NCBI GenBank assembly: GCA_036250195.1
Contig: JAVHZZ010000001.1
Location: forward strand, 398,402,117 to 398,466,116
Direction of reading: 5' to 3'
Length of the DNA: 64,000 bases
From: Mixophyes australis
Taxonomy: Eukaryota; Chordata; Amphibia; Anura; Limnodynastidae
A program made the position numbers and the translations under genes. Shown in pieces: positions 34,694 through 46,587 of this stretch. The notes under the pieces are model-generated. The model was not told where the DNA came from. It was given only the letters and a program-made list of their open reading frames with translations, and searched no databases. Each line of letters opens with the position of its first letter. Position 1 is the first letter of the stretch.

Positions 34694-34967
34694 TCATATT
34701 TGCCAACTCTTGGCATTAGCTTTCCGGGAGGTCCGAGGGGCAGGTGTACGTGTGGGGTGGGGCTTGGAGAATCGCGTCATTGGTACCGCCTCCTAAACAG
34801 TCATAGCCACGATGACATGGGAATTGCGTCACCAAACCCCGCCCCCTCATTTTACCTTACCGAGCTACCAGCATCCGGGAAGTTGTCCTGCTCTCCTGGG
34901 AGTCCGGGAGGATTTCCAGAAATTTGGCAGTCTCCTGGACATTCCGGGAGAGTAGGCAACTATGAGG
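34694..34967. mobile_element. MITE with TTGCCAACTCT-type ends
   Basis: Left end ATCATATTTGCCAACTCT and, from the right, CTCATAGTTGCCTACTCT; both continue into a CCGGGAG-rich part. About 270 bp, GC-richer than the flanks, non-coding. Superfamily not assigned. Confidence 0.6.
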
Positions 34968-35102
34968 AAGATGAGTGCATAAATTCACCACTCTTATGAT
35001 ACCAATGGAGAACATTTCAGGAGTAATAATACTCTGGAATATAAACACTTGAAAAGAGTGCAGATTATATACAAAAGAAAGATAGATTAATTGAATAGAT
35101 AT

Positions 35103-35411
35103 ATCATCATCATTTATTTATATAGCACCATTAACTATGCAGCGCTGTACAGAGAATATTTGTCATTCCCATCAGTCCCTGCCTCATCGGAGCTTACAGT
35201 CTAAATTCCTGACCACACACCCACATACACAAATACACACAATAGTGTTCATTTTGTCAGTGGCCAATTAACCTATCAGTGTATTTTTTGGAGTGTGGGA
35301 GGAAACCAGAGCATCCCAATGCAACGGGGAGAACATACAAACTCCACACAGATAAGACACACAGTGGGTAAGTGAACTCATGACCCCTGCACAGTGAAGC
35401 AGGAGTGCCAC
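35103..35411 (-). mobile_element. V-SINE-like SINE, copy 5
   Basis: CATCATCATTTATTTATATA tail, CAGCGCTGTACAGAGAATAT, GGAGTGTGGGAGGAAACC, GAACTCATGACCCC. The head stops at AGGAGTGCCAC, where a GATA microsatellite (35412-35461) begins. Confidence 0.75.

Positions 35412-35461
<50 letters not shown>
35412..35461. repeat. (GATA)n microsatellite
   Basis: About 12 GATA units without interruption, joined to the head of the SINE at 35103-35411. Confidence 0.95.
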
Positions 35462-35462
<1 letters not shown>

Positions 35463-37615
35463 CTTTCTGTGACTTGAGAAAAGTCAGCTAAATACCTGAC
35501 TAGTCTAACAATAAAACTCACAAACAACGTGATGCTGACCACTACAGTAAAATAGATTTTTTTTCCACAATGTGTATTTAATAATATATACATTTTTCTT
35601 TTTAACCTTCTGAACTTTTTTCTTGAGGATGTAGATTTTTCTAATAAATTATTGTCGTAAGCAATTGAAAAAAAAAATGGCATCTTTCTTTGAAGTCTTG
35701 CCAATGGATGGTCTGACCTAGACATTAATCAATGTGTTAGCGCAGAAGATGGAGAACTCAACTTACAAAACCTTCACAATGCTAATTTTGACTTCTTAGA
35801 ATTCATAATGCCCTGGTATTGAGCGATAAAAAAATAAGAATTTGTGACTTAGTAGATATGATATAACTTACAACATGAAATCCTGAAGTATTATTGCTAG
35901 CCCACCTAGGCTGCTAATGAAAGAAGAGAGCACTCAGAATCTGTTCAGACATTACGCTGTCCTCTTTATTTTATTTTTAGAGTTTTTCCCCACTATACTG
36001 TATGTAAGTAAAACACTTGGAACATATTATAAAGAATTCTAAATGTTTTATCCTTTCATTAAAAGCAATATAAAAACAATTAAAATGTTGGTCTACATGC
36101 TTTCATTAAACATATCTAGAAAATTATATTTTTCTTATCAATAAATTAGAACTACTGGTATAAAGGATCCTTTACATTTTGTTAATTCACATTTAACCAG
36201 GAACGTCTAACTCCATTGTTGAACCTTTTCCTTACAGTCTTACTTAAACAAAATATTTGCAATTTTACCCGAGATGATGTAAAACTGAAAATAAAATAAA
36301 ATATCTATCACGACTCCCTTTATGTGGTCTAGTATATTCACAGCTAGGTATTGTTAATAAAATAAGGGGTTGTGGGTTCAGCACATAAAATTAGCATGTA
36401 TTATTCACTAGGTCTGTTAAATTTGTGTGCCAGATGACTTGAACATTGGCACAATGAACTAAATTTACTGCCAGCAGTCATGTAAGCTGCACACCAGCAA
36501 TTAAATACATGGAAGAAAATAAGATAGGTTAGTACAACAATGTATACAGTATGTTAGCTTACTTTAAGTGAGTAGATATTTAAAATGTGAGGTGCTCAAC
36601 AAATTACTTAAGAATATTTCTGTAAATCAATAAACCTTATTACTGCCTGAACACAATCCCCATGATCCCTTTAGTACTGGTTCTCAATTGCTGGCCTATT
36701 ACGCCATTTGATTATAAATGAAATAGTTCAATGCTATTAACTCTTGCAGTGTTATTAATGTTGATTTATTGTACATCATCAGACCTTTATGTGTATAATT
36801 ATAGTGAAAACATATTTAGGTAGAAGGCACCTATGTATGGAATTAACCAGCAGATTGACCTTGCCTATACTCATAAAAGAAAGTATTGTAACATCAGTCC
36901 AAGAACATACCATCTGACAGTTGTCCAGCTCTCACTGTTTTAAGTATCACCAATATAACTGCTTATTTTTTGAGCCTGGAAAAGATCCACTAGGATTTTG
37001 TTTTATGAGTTTTAATGAAAAGGTGTTGTATTTCATAAGATGAAATCATAACACAGCGGGTTTGGAAGAATTTTGAAGATTATTTTTTTTAGAGTGTTGG
37101 CACATGTCATACCCTGCGGATTTATACGTGTATTAAAAAAATATATAGATCTTTTTTTTCATTGGATTTAAATAAGAAGTAAGGCATAATCCTTCCTTAA
37201 TGGCCTGGGCAGCAAGATGGTTGGAATCATTTATAAAGTAAGCAACATGCAGGTAATTGTTGCAGCCTCATTATGTTGTGTGTATCTACACTTACTGTAT
37301 TTTGTGCAGAACTATTCATAGCAACAAGGTAACACCATAACATAGCAACAAAGTTCCTTTCGCTTTAGATTTTTTTTTCTGTGCTGCAATTCTAAATAGT
37401 TAAATCACAGTAACTTTATTTATAATCATTTTTTCTCCTTCGCGACTTTGTCAATTTTAACAGTTTGGGGATTTGAATGTTTCACAATAAAAAGAGTTTT
37501 GATTTTCTAAAAGTAAGATTTAGATTTTTTTTTTTTTACTGTAACTGATCAAACTTACTTATGGTTGAATCATGGAATAAATATATTTTTATTTTATACC
37601 ATTGGTACAAAAAAA
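35462..37615. other. No recognised feature
   Basis: About 2.1 kb, very AT-rich, without domain-bearing frames or repeat ends. Could be unique intergenic or intronic sequence. Confidence 0.5.
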
Positions 37616-37619
37616 ATTA

Positions 37620-38200
37620 CTCTAGTTTCTCCCGCCTCTGTTGAAAGGCTGTGAAGAGACAGGCTCCTTTCTACATGTTTAGTGGAACTGTCCAATTCTT
37701 CACAGATTTTGGTTGGATGTTCGCACTCTTGTAATTTCTCTAGTTGATGTTAACATCCCTTTTACACTCTAATTATTTCCTTCTCCCCCTGGATGGTCCA
37801 AACCACTGCAGCAAGCTTGTTAGACACATCCTAAGTGCTACCACCTGCCTCATAGCTTGAAGAGTCTGGCCCCACCAAGCATGTCTACACTATGGACAAA
37901 AAATTAGTACATATATGAGATGGAACTGATTACTTCAGCCCTGAGGATATTGTCAGCTTCATTCCATAGAACATGGGGCCCTTGGACTCAACTGAACAAT
38001 ATCTCCTTCCTGCTGCTCTAATATCACTCTCGTCCCAAACAGACTCTGTTTTTGGACATCTCACACACCAATGCTACTTCATGGATCATGGGGTTGTATT
38101 CCCTTCTCCTCTTAGTGTCCCCCTATTTACTTTTCTTTGTTTAGCTAGAAAAATTATGATCTGAATCTCACTGTCTTACTGTTCTGTGTTCAGGTTAGAC
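37620..38200 (+). pseudogene. Decayed L1 ORF2 C-terminus
   Basis: Conceptual translation near 37648-37715 gives LKGCEETGSFLHV, a stop, then WNCPILHRFW. This matches CWRGCGQMGSFLHIWWSCP plus FW of the L1 at 28.7 kb (spacing C-x7-H-x4-C kept). Downstream, RWN and, in another frame, similarity to the final residues is weak; stops are frequent. An old, plus-strand L1 fragment; limits approximate. Confidence 0.6.
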
Positions 38201-38943
38201 CTTATTTGTAGATTTCTATTTTTTAGAGACAGGATTGGACAAGGGATTGGATGTGGGAGGCCAAGGAGCCGGAGGAGTCAAGATTCATGACACCCAGGCA
38301 ATGGACTTGGGGAACAGAGGAGATAGTGGTGATGCTTTTATTATGATATGTTTTATGCTATTATGAGATGCTTTATGTTCTTAACATACATAGTAAACTA
38401 CCAGGCCTGAATTTGTGGAAATACCGTATAGGCCAAAGGTAGCAGATTTGTATGGGTAATAGGCTGTCCACTTTTTTAACATCTTATTACATATCTCTTC
38501 CTATTTTAATTTCCAACTGGAGAGGAGCAACATTTTAAAAAACTTTCCAAAAAGTATTTGCCTAATTCTGCTTTTGAACATGACATTTTTCACATTTCTC
38601 TGGCGGGATTTTACTTTAAATGTTTCACATGTAATTGTTCATATAATTTTTATTCCACTCCTAATTGCCATTTGTACCCAAATCATACCACAGACCAGAT
38701 TAAATTGATTGATGTCATCCCAGTTCTATTTATAGAATATCATTTTTTTAAATATAAATTTGCAAATAGTGTCAAATAGCAAGGCAAAAATATAACTTGG
38801 TTGTATTGCTGGAATTTTGCCCCTCTGTGAAATGGTCTGTTCTGTTGTGAATTTCGATTTGCTTGAAATTACTCATCTCGACTTTCAGCATAGAAAAAAA
38901 ATATCTTTTAAACTACTGATAGAATGTGTTTATTTATTTAAAA
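38200..38943. other. No recognised feature
   Basis: AT-rich, no domain. A plus-strand frame at 38558-38779 shows no known motif. Confidence 0.5.
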
Positions 38944-38948
38944 CCGAT

Positions 38949-40733
38949 TGTCACGGGCACTAGGAGTCTTTACCCAGGGATCACCAGATGATAGGCTTAC
39001 TAGAGCAATGTAGGTGGTAATATGGTACTCTGGTAGCAGGGTGATCACGGAACAGGAAATAGCAGATGATGAGATGCTCAGGAAAGTCTATGACTAGCAG
39101 CACTGGTAATATGGAGGTAATAATACACGAGGAACTGTATGGACAAGGACACGTGAAGGTAGTCAGAGGTCTGCGGTAGCAAGTTGTACCACTGCTATAG
39201 TGAGGAGGAATGTCCAACAGAAACGAGGAAGTGATGAGAGTCAGCGGTCTGCGGATAGCAAGTTGTACCGCTGTCTGAGTGAAGGAATGGAATCCAAGTG
39301 GAGGTATCCGGGAAGTCAGTGGTCTGCGATAGCAAGTTGTACCACTGAACATATATGTGAGGAGGTGCACGGGGAGAGACTGCAACACAGGATATACACG
39401 GGCACCTTAAACACGATCCACAGTAATATGCACAATATATATATAAATGACTGAACAGCACTGCAAATATAGAAAGTCTCTTGAAGTAATCCGGCACAAG
39501 ATAACACAGTCAATGATGGCAATAGACTCAGCGGATAGTAAACTCCAGAGGAGAACCAACACAGTCCAGCAAGATATGCAATACACCAGCACAGTCAATG
39601 AGAAGTATGCATACCGTGGTTCAGAAGCGGGCAGTCAGACAGGAGTGCAGAGATACCTGAGCGGCAGGAGGCCGGCAGGATGAGAAGTCCCTGGATAGAT
39701 GAAGTGGAGGTCTAGTAGGTGCAGCGCACAGGTAAGTAGACCAACAGGGACACGAATCCACAGGAATCAGTAGAGCGTGGAACTGGACTCTTGGAGGACC
39801 CAGGAGAATGGTGATGGTCTAGCAGAGGGGTAAATGATGAGACACGGATCCAATGCTGACAGGCGGGTAGAGACCAGCGGGAACACAGGAAGGCGTGGAG
39901 AGCGGATCAGCAGTAGATGGACGAGTAGACAGCAGCAGCAGCAGGACTCTGCGGACACACGGAGGTAGCCAATAGCAACCAGCAGGTGCAATAGCGATGG
40001 GACACGGGAGAGCAGAGTTGACCTGGAACTGTTGATCACGGAGAGTAGCGGATAGCAATAGTAGCAGCAGTCTCGAGGAAACACGGGAGAGATGAGATGA
40101 GCTGAAGACTGAAGCGCACAGAGGCAGCGGATAGGAATCAGCCAAACAGTCACGATGAAACACAGACGAGTTGCAGGTTGAAGACTGTAGTGCACGGAGG
40201 CAGCGGATAGGAATCAGCTAACAGTCACGATGATGCACAGGTGAGTGGATGTGGATAGAAGACTGTAGTGCACGGAGGCAGCGGATAGGAATCAGCTAAC
40301 AGTCACAATGATATATGGTAGAGTTGAAGTGGCTTTGAAGACTGTAGTGCACGGAGGCAGCGGATAGGAATCAGCTAACAGTCACGATGATACCCAGGAT
40401 GGTAGAAGTGGTATGGGAACCACAGTAGTAGGAGTGGTTTGGAAACCACAGAGGTAGAAGTGGTTTGGAAACCACAGGAATCAGCAGCGCTGAATACACG
40501 AGGAAACACAGGAACACCTTCAGAGACTCATGGGGAATGAGACTCCAAGATCAGGCAACGTGGTGTTGACCACAGGTGCTTAATATAGGGAGTATTGCCT
40601 GATCTGCCAATTAAGTTAAAGGAACATACACTGAAGGATTAGAAAGGGCTGCGCATGCGCAGACCCTCAGGATGGAGGACGGCCACGGTTCCTAAATGTC
40701 CGGGAAGAAGCACTCACAGTCCGGTGAGTGACA
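38949..40733 (-). mobile_element. Solo LTR of the Ty3 chromovirus family
   Basis: 1785-bp TGTCACGGG...GAGTGACA sequence closely similar to the LTRs at 46588 and 52857. CCGAT lies on both sides (38944-38948 and 40734-40738), a perfect 5-bp duplication, so the element inserted here and later lost its interior and one LTR by recombination. It is shorter than the 2013-bp LTRs because it has three instead of four CAGTGGT-type hairpins and four instead of six GAGGCAGCGGATAGG units. The open frames inside are not genes. Confidence 0.95.
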
Positions 40734-40738
40734 CCGAT

Positions 40739-41690
40739 GTTGTTTGGTATGTAGCAGATTCTAGATAGATGGTGTTTTGTTTCAAGTGCCGCACATTGAA
40801 AGCCGCCTAAGGGGGCAAAAATTATATATTTGTGCTTGCATGGAACTGCCAGCCCCCTTACTTTGGGAAATATTGTAAAGCCCTGGCACCTCATAGTCGC
40901 CAAATGCTTAGATTGTCAACTTATACACAGTAATTCAGTATATATTACCCATTCATCTCTTTTTGTTTGACAAGGCTAACATGGAGTTTTACGATACATG
41001 TTTTCATTTTTTAAATTTAATTCCACTTGAAAATTAATTTGGATAATGTATACCATTAATGTATTTTATCCTGCTAGCTGTTTCACTAGTTTTCATTTTG
41101 ATGTGTATAAAATTATGCTGTCATAACTAACATCACAGGATAAAGGCAGACTATTAAAAAAGGAACCAATAAAAAGCTTTAGTTTATTGATTTTGGATCA
41201 GGCCCTGATCTTTTGTTTGATACCCAAGGAGCACTAACATTTAGGTAACTCACACGTTCAGTATAAGCACTTGGAGAAATTTGTCTGAAGTTCTGCAGTT
41301 TTATGGTTGTGCAATCCACTCTGTAATGAATAACAGACAGACAGGGGTGCAGTAAATGACTTTATAGCAATCTTCTCCTTGGAATATGTAACATGAAATC
41401 TATCCTAAGGCAGCATCCATAAAATTATTTTGGGTAAGAAACGCGCAGCAATGTTTGGCTAGAAATTCAGCTTGATAATAATGCAAGTTGTTTAGCATTA
41501 TGTAATGTATCACCGCACCCACTTACACCGTTAGCAATGATTGTCTCAACGTCTAGAATATCATTCTAGGAACTATAGATAAGAAAATGATTCTGCATAC
41601 CAAAGCTGGTTTTTTTTTACAAGACACCACACTGTTGGAAGGCAGCCAGATGATCTGCAGAAGTAATTGTTAAAACATGTACATAATGGG
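40739..41690. other. No recognised feature
   Basis: AT-rich; nothing identified. Confidence 0.5.
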
Positions 41691-41694
41691 CCTT

Positions 41695-42130
41695 ACTTGT
41701 AGTCAGGAGCAAATCTATCTAAAGGGTACAAATTTGCACGTGGACCAACCACGCTGGGATGCAAAGGGGGCAAATGCAGTTTTTGCATGCTGAGAAAAAT
41801 ACTGCCTGCTTTTCCCTGTAGAACACAACTGGGGGTAAATGTATCAAGCTGAGAGTTTTCAGGCGGGTTTGAAAAACCAATCAGATTCTAGCTATCATGT
41901 ACTTAGTACATTCTACAAAATGATAGCTAGAATCTGATTGGTTGCTATAGGCAACATCTCCACTTTTCAAATCCGCCGGAAAACTCTCAGTTTGATACAT
42001 TTACCCCCTGGACTATATTTTAAGAATGCAATTTAGAATTGAGCAAGTGTCTAAATCTTTTTGCACATTTTAAATTTGACCTCCTTTCCCTCCTCTCACT
42101 GAGCAACATGATTTTGCCACAATGAAACAA
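41695..42130. repeat. Unnamed interspersed repeat, copy 3, split by a MITE
   Basis: Starts GGCCTTACTTGTAGTCAGGAGCAAATC, contains GGTACAAATTTGCAC and AAAATACTGCCTGCTTTT, and after the inserted MITE (41831-42008) continues with TTTTGCACATTTTAAATTTG. Same order of blocks as at 28570-31725. Confidence 0.5.
41831..42008. mobile_element. Palindromic MITE, 178 bp
   Basis: GGGGGTAAATGTATCAAGCT at the left and, from the right, GGGGGTAAATGTATCAAACT. A second inner pair ACCAATCAGATTCTAGCTAT / its complement makes nearly the whole element a hairpin. No clear target duplication beyond 1-2 bp. Confidence 0.8.
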
Positions 42131-45100
42131 GCCAAATAAGCCCACTCTGACCACTAAAGAGTTATCATGAATGGGAATTGTGAAAGCATTTTTTGAGATA
42201 AAAAAGCTTGGACAATATTTTTTTATCACACAGAAATATAACCTGCTGAAATAGGATTACATTAATGTATATTTTTTGACAAGAATATAGATAAAAATAC
42301 ATTTAATGGGATAATGAATTGTTTTGTTACATTTTTTTGGATGTACAATAAAGGGCTAACATAGATAAATTGGTCATGACTCAGCAAGCTAATCAAACCA
42401 TCAGTTTATCTTTCTGAATCTTCTGTCCATGAAAAATAGAAATATGAAACAATGCTGGTAAACTAATCACACCGTCAGTATGTACTAATAGACCCCTAAG
42501 TGTTTGATTTCTTGCCAGAAGACACTTATAGGGAGCAGAAATACCCCATAATCAGCAAGTTATAATAACATAAGATAAAAATAATGGCACAAAACAATGG
42601 TTCTGCAACACAAGAACAAACAAATTACCAATAATGTGTTTCATTTAAGTATTGAAATACTGTCAAAGGTAAATATTTACATCTATGCCCCCAACTTATT
42701 CATAAGCCCCAGTGACAAAGCTAGATAGCACTTCTCTTATTAGCATCTTCATTTACTTTAAAGATCAGTGTTCTTACCGGCATTCAGTGTTCCCCAGGTT
42801 TTGGGCATTATCAGAGATGCTTACTAAAAAGGAGTATATGGAACCAGACACAATGGATGGGCATTGGAGATAAGAACCACATACCAATAAAACACCAAAT
42901 TAGAATCTGCAGACAAAGTCAGGTAAGTTATGAAGTACAAAATCGGAATCCCAAGAAAAGGTCAGATTCTAGCAGTGGTCAACAATGACAATTAGAATGT
43001 AGGGTACAAAATCAGAATACAATGAATAATCATAGTCCAACGCAGTGATGTGGGCAAATGGCAAGCAGGTGGGGCAAATAGAGAAATCAATATACAGAAA
43101 TTCCACAAAGAAGTTGCACCCAGGTATACAATTAAGAGAACATGCTATGAGTTTTACTACATCGCCAGGCTTAGACTTATATAGGTACATTTTATAAATA
43201 TAATGTATTCCTAGGTCAGTCTGCTCCTTTACAGCTAACAGCTCAGTTGCACTCCCCATGCTACCTAGTGTTCATGCAGGAGTACACAGCAAGGACAGTG
43301 CTTGGAATTAAGATGAGCATATATGCACCTAGAAGTATCAGGACACATCCTAACAATACCTTTGACAATGGACCGCAACCCAAAAACCCAAATTTCCAAG
43401 TTTATCATGAAACTTTTAAATAGATGATTAGCATAATATTGCAAGTGCCACAAATTCTTCTCTGGACTGCACCCTTTCCAATGCACTAATTAATGTTAAA
43501 GGACAAAATAAATAAAGGAAACTCAAATGTCTCCATTTTCATTCTGTTGCCCCTGTACCAGCACTGGAAATGCTAGAAATACAGGTATTTGTAACTGGTT
43601 TTAATAGAAAACATCTAAAACAATTAAAACATTTGGCATTTAATCATGCAGAAAATAATTGACAGTGACGGTGAATAACGATTTCTAAAATTTTTTATTG
43701 ACCAATAAATTCAAGTTCTAGTTTAGTAGAAAGAATGTTTAATGCATTGTTTTTCTGTATATAGACATAGCTTTAATACTTTGAAATTGAAGAATGAGAT
43801 CTATCAGCAGATCTTGTCTGAGAAAAAACAGCCTTCATCAGATTTCTTTGGACTATTTTTTATTCATTTGAACCATCTGAGGTGGATTAGCTTCTGGTAC
43901 ATCTGAGTATGAGATGAAAATTACTTTGGATGTCTGCATAAGACGCAATAGAATAGTGGACTTCCAGTAGACAAATGAAAATTAATGTAAGCAATTTAAG
44001 CCCAAGGAAAAATGTATCTAGTCATATTGGTTTTCAGACTGAGCCTGTCTGGGGGGTGATATGGAGAGGTAAAGACAAATTGGTACTATTATTTTAGCAA
44101 AAAGCCTCTGTCTGATATAACGTTTTCCAGAATTCTTTTATATTTCACTAGATAAATTATGAATAGGGTGGTTACATTTTTGGTAGAAGGAATTTGAGGA
44201 ATAGATACAAAATGAAAATTTTATTGAAGATGTCTACGGTCACCTAAATCACAAAATATCACTGTAACACTTTTAAAAATCTATTAAAATATGAGTGCAG
44301 GCCATAAATGAAATGGATAATAGGGTTAGCTGACCAGAGCAGCACTTTTTAATACATTGGCCCAGGCTAAAGTTGTAGGAATATGGCTAAAGTTGAAGGA
44401 ATATTTCAACATCACTGCAGATCATTTCTACAGACCATTTTTGCCCAATAGGCATACCCAGCAAAATTATAATCATGGGCTTTCATCAATAATACTTGCA
44501 TATGGCTTGTAGGAGTCTTGCAAGAAAAATGGAGGGAGCTTGATTAGGACTCAAGTTTATTTTGGAGCCAATGTAAAGACACAGGATGTGAGTCTTTTAA
44601 ATAATAGGTAATGACTCTTAAGAATCATTATGCTCTCTAAATAAAGCTTATGATGAAGTTAACTTTGAGATTGTAAGAAACAGGTTAAAAAGTTATTAGA
44701 AAGTTAATTCATGTGAAAAACAAGAACCATCTAGCCTGAAATGGATTTAGGCATACATTTTAACTAATTATGAGTAGTAAAGACTGCTCATGGGTGATGT
44801 GCTCCTTCCAATCAATGTCTTTCGTTCTCGAAAGCTCATTTAATAGCTAGCAAATCTTTATTATAGGTGGTTTTAGGGGGATGAAACTTTTAAGGGAAGA
44901 AGGTATAAAGGTCTTTTATAGTCATAGGATTGTTATCAAAGGACCTACTTATGCTGAATCTACCTCTATGAAAAGATTCCAATTAACATATTTTAGTAGA
45001 AGCTTCCTATTTTTATAAGATCAGTTATGGGCACAGTTTTAAGTGGCAGTTAGATTATGGGTTTACAATCACAAAATATTGCTACCAAGAAGGAATAGCA

Positions 45101-45210
45101 ACAGTCTCAAAAAGGAAAACTAAAAGACTTTGCTTAACTTCAATTACAGGTTATTATATAGGCAAGCCTTCTGAATCCATACAGCACATTCCAGATACAA
45201 AGGTTCAAGA
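42131..45210. other. No recognised feature
   Basis: About 3 kb, AT-rich. Minus-strand frames at 42969-43259 and 43265-43486 have no known domain. Probably unique sequence. Confidence 0.5.
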
Positions 45211-45439
45211 GTACATCATCATCATCATCAATAACATTTATTTATATAGCGCCAGCATATTCTGTAGTGCTTTACAATTGGGAACAAACAGTAATAAATC
45301 AATACTGGGTAATACATACATACATACAGAGAGGTAAGAGAGTCCTGATCACAAGCTTACAATCTATGGGACAATGGTTTGATACATACGGATAAGTGCT
45401 ACATCATATTGAATATTTGTCCAGCTAGAATGCAAAGGT

Positions 45440-45902
45440 TACAAAGTATTTAGTGGGCTGTAAGCTCAGTCACTCAACTATATTGTTTAGAGGTTTGTTG
45501 TCTTGTGTTAGCTGTGTAGAGGGTGGTAATAGGGTAACCTAGGGAGATTAAGAGGGTGGTAGAGGAATATTATAAGCTTGTTTGAAGTGGTGGAGTTTCA
45601 GAGAACGCTTTAAGGTTTGAAGACTAGAGAAAAGTCTTGTGGTGCGAGGGAGTGAATGACATAAAATGGGCGGAGCCCGAAAAAGTCCTGTAACCAAGAA
45701 TGGGAGAAAGCGATGAGAGTGGAAGAGAGACGCAGATCTTGTGCAGAACTGAGGTTTTAAGTTGGGAGATATTCTGAGACAAGTAAGGCGATGTTTGTCG
45801 GTGCAATTTTGTTGATGGCCTTGTATGTTAGTAGAAGAATTTTATATTGGATTCATTGGAAAACAGGCAACCACTGTAGAGACTGACAGAGTGACTCAGC
45901 AG
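45440..45902 (-). pseudogene. L2-like ORF2 C-terminal part
   Basis: On the minus strand reads SLQWLPVFQ, a stop, IQYKILLLTYKAINKIAPTN and ALLVSEYLPT, typical of the end of L2/CR1-type ORF2 (SLHWLPV..RI.YKILLLTYKALN..AP.YL). Frame changes follow. It continues the RT piece at 54889-55795 across the two insertions. Confidence 0.75.
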
Positions 45903-46567
45903 TGTTACAACTCTGCCTGTTATTTGTATCTAGCAGCAGTACCTTATACCACCAGAGGTGCTGCTGTTCTGTTCCTGATCTTTTCTACATGCCTGAAGGA
46001 GTTAATCACCTTGCATTATGCCTGATTAGAACTGGACCTGTTGCACTGCTTTAAGAACCTGCCTCAAGCTGTGCTCTGAGCAGTTTATCCTTGTATACCT
46101 GGCTGCTGCATGTGTTCACCCTGTTCCTGTTTGATTCTGCTGATATTTGATCTCCCGTTGTGACCTTGGCCTGTTTACCGTTTATGCTTGTCTGCTCGTG
46201 ACCCCGAACCTTGCCTGGATACTGGATACTGCTGGACCTCTCGTTACCTTAGACTTTGGCCTGATTACCGGACTATGCAAGTTTGCTTGTGACATTTACT
46301 TTGCCTGCACTCTGTTTGCTTCCTGGACTAAACTTTTGCATCCTGGAATTGGGTAACTCACCCTTATTATCCCTGCATTCAAACTATATTAGTATTCTGT
46401 GGAACCAGTTATTTCTGTGTACCTTCCTGCCATACCTGTTCATTATACCTGTTTATGAAAACCTGCATATTCCTGGAACTGAATCCTTGCTTATATATTT
46501 TGCTGGAATAAAGACATTTGTATTATACTTCCGTGGCTGCTTGCTGAGTTTACTAGGAATCATAACA
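45903..46567 (+). mobile_element. Solo LTR of a second LTR-retrotransposon family
   Basis: 665 bp, TGTTACAACTC...AATCATAACA, i.e. inverted TGTTA ends. AGCAG lies on both sides (45898-45902 and 46568-46572), a perfect 5-bp duplication. AATAAA at 46507-46512 marks the plus orientation. Internally a CTTGGCCTGTTTACC / TTTGGCCTGATTACC unit is repeated (about 46165 and 46255). Not the same family as the chromovirus next to it. Confidence 0.92.
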
Positions 46568-46587
46568 AGCAGAAGTAAACTGATTTG

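Noticed and set aside
39767..40195. 142-codon minus frame rich in Ser/Leu
   Set aside because: Lies in the solo LTR; not kept at equal length in the full LTRs.
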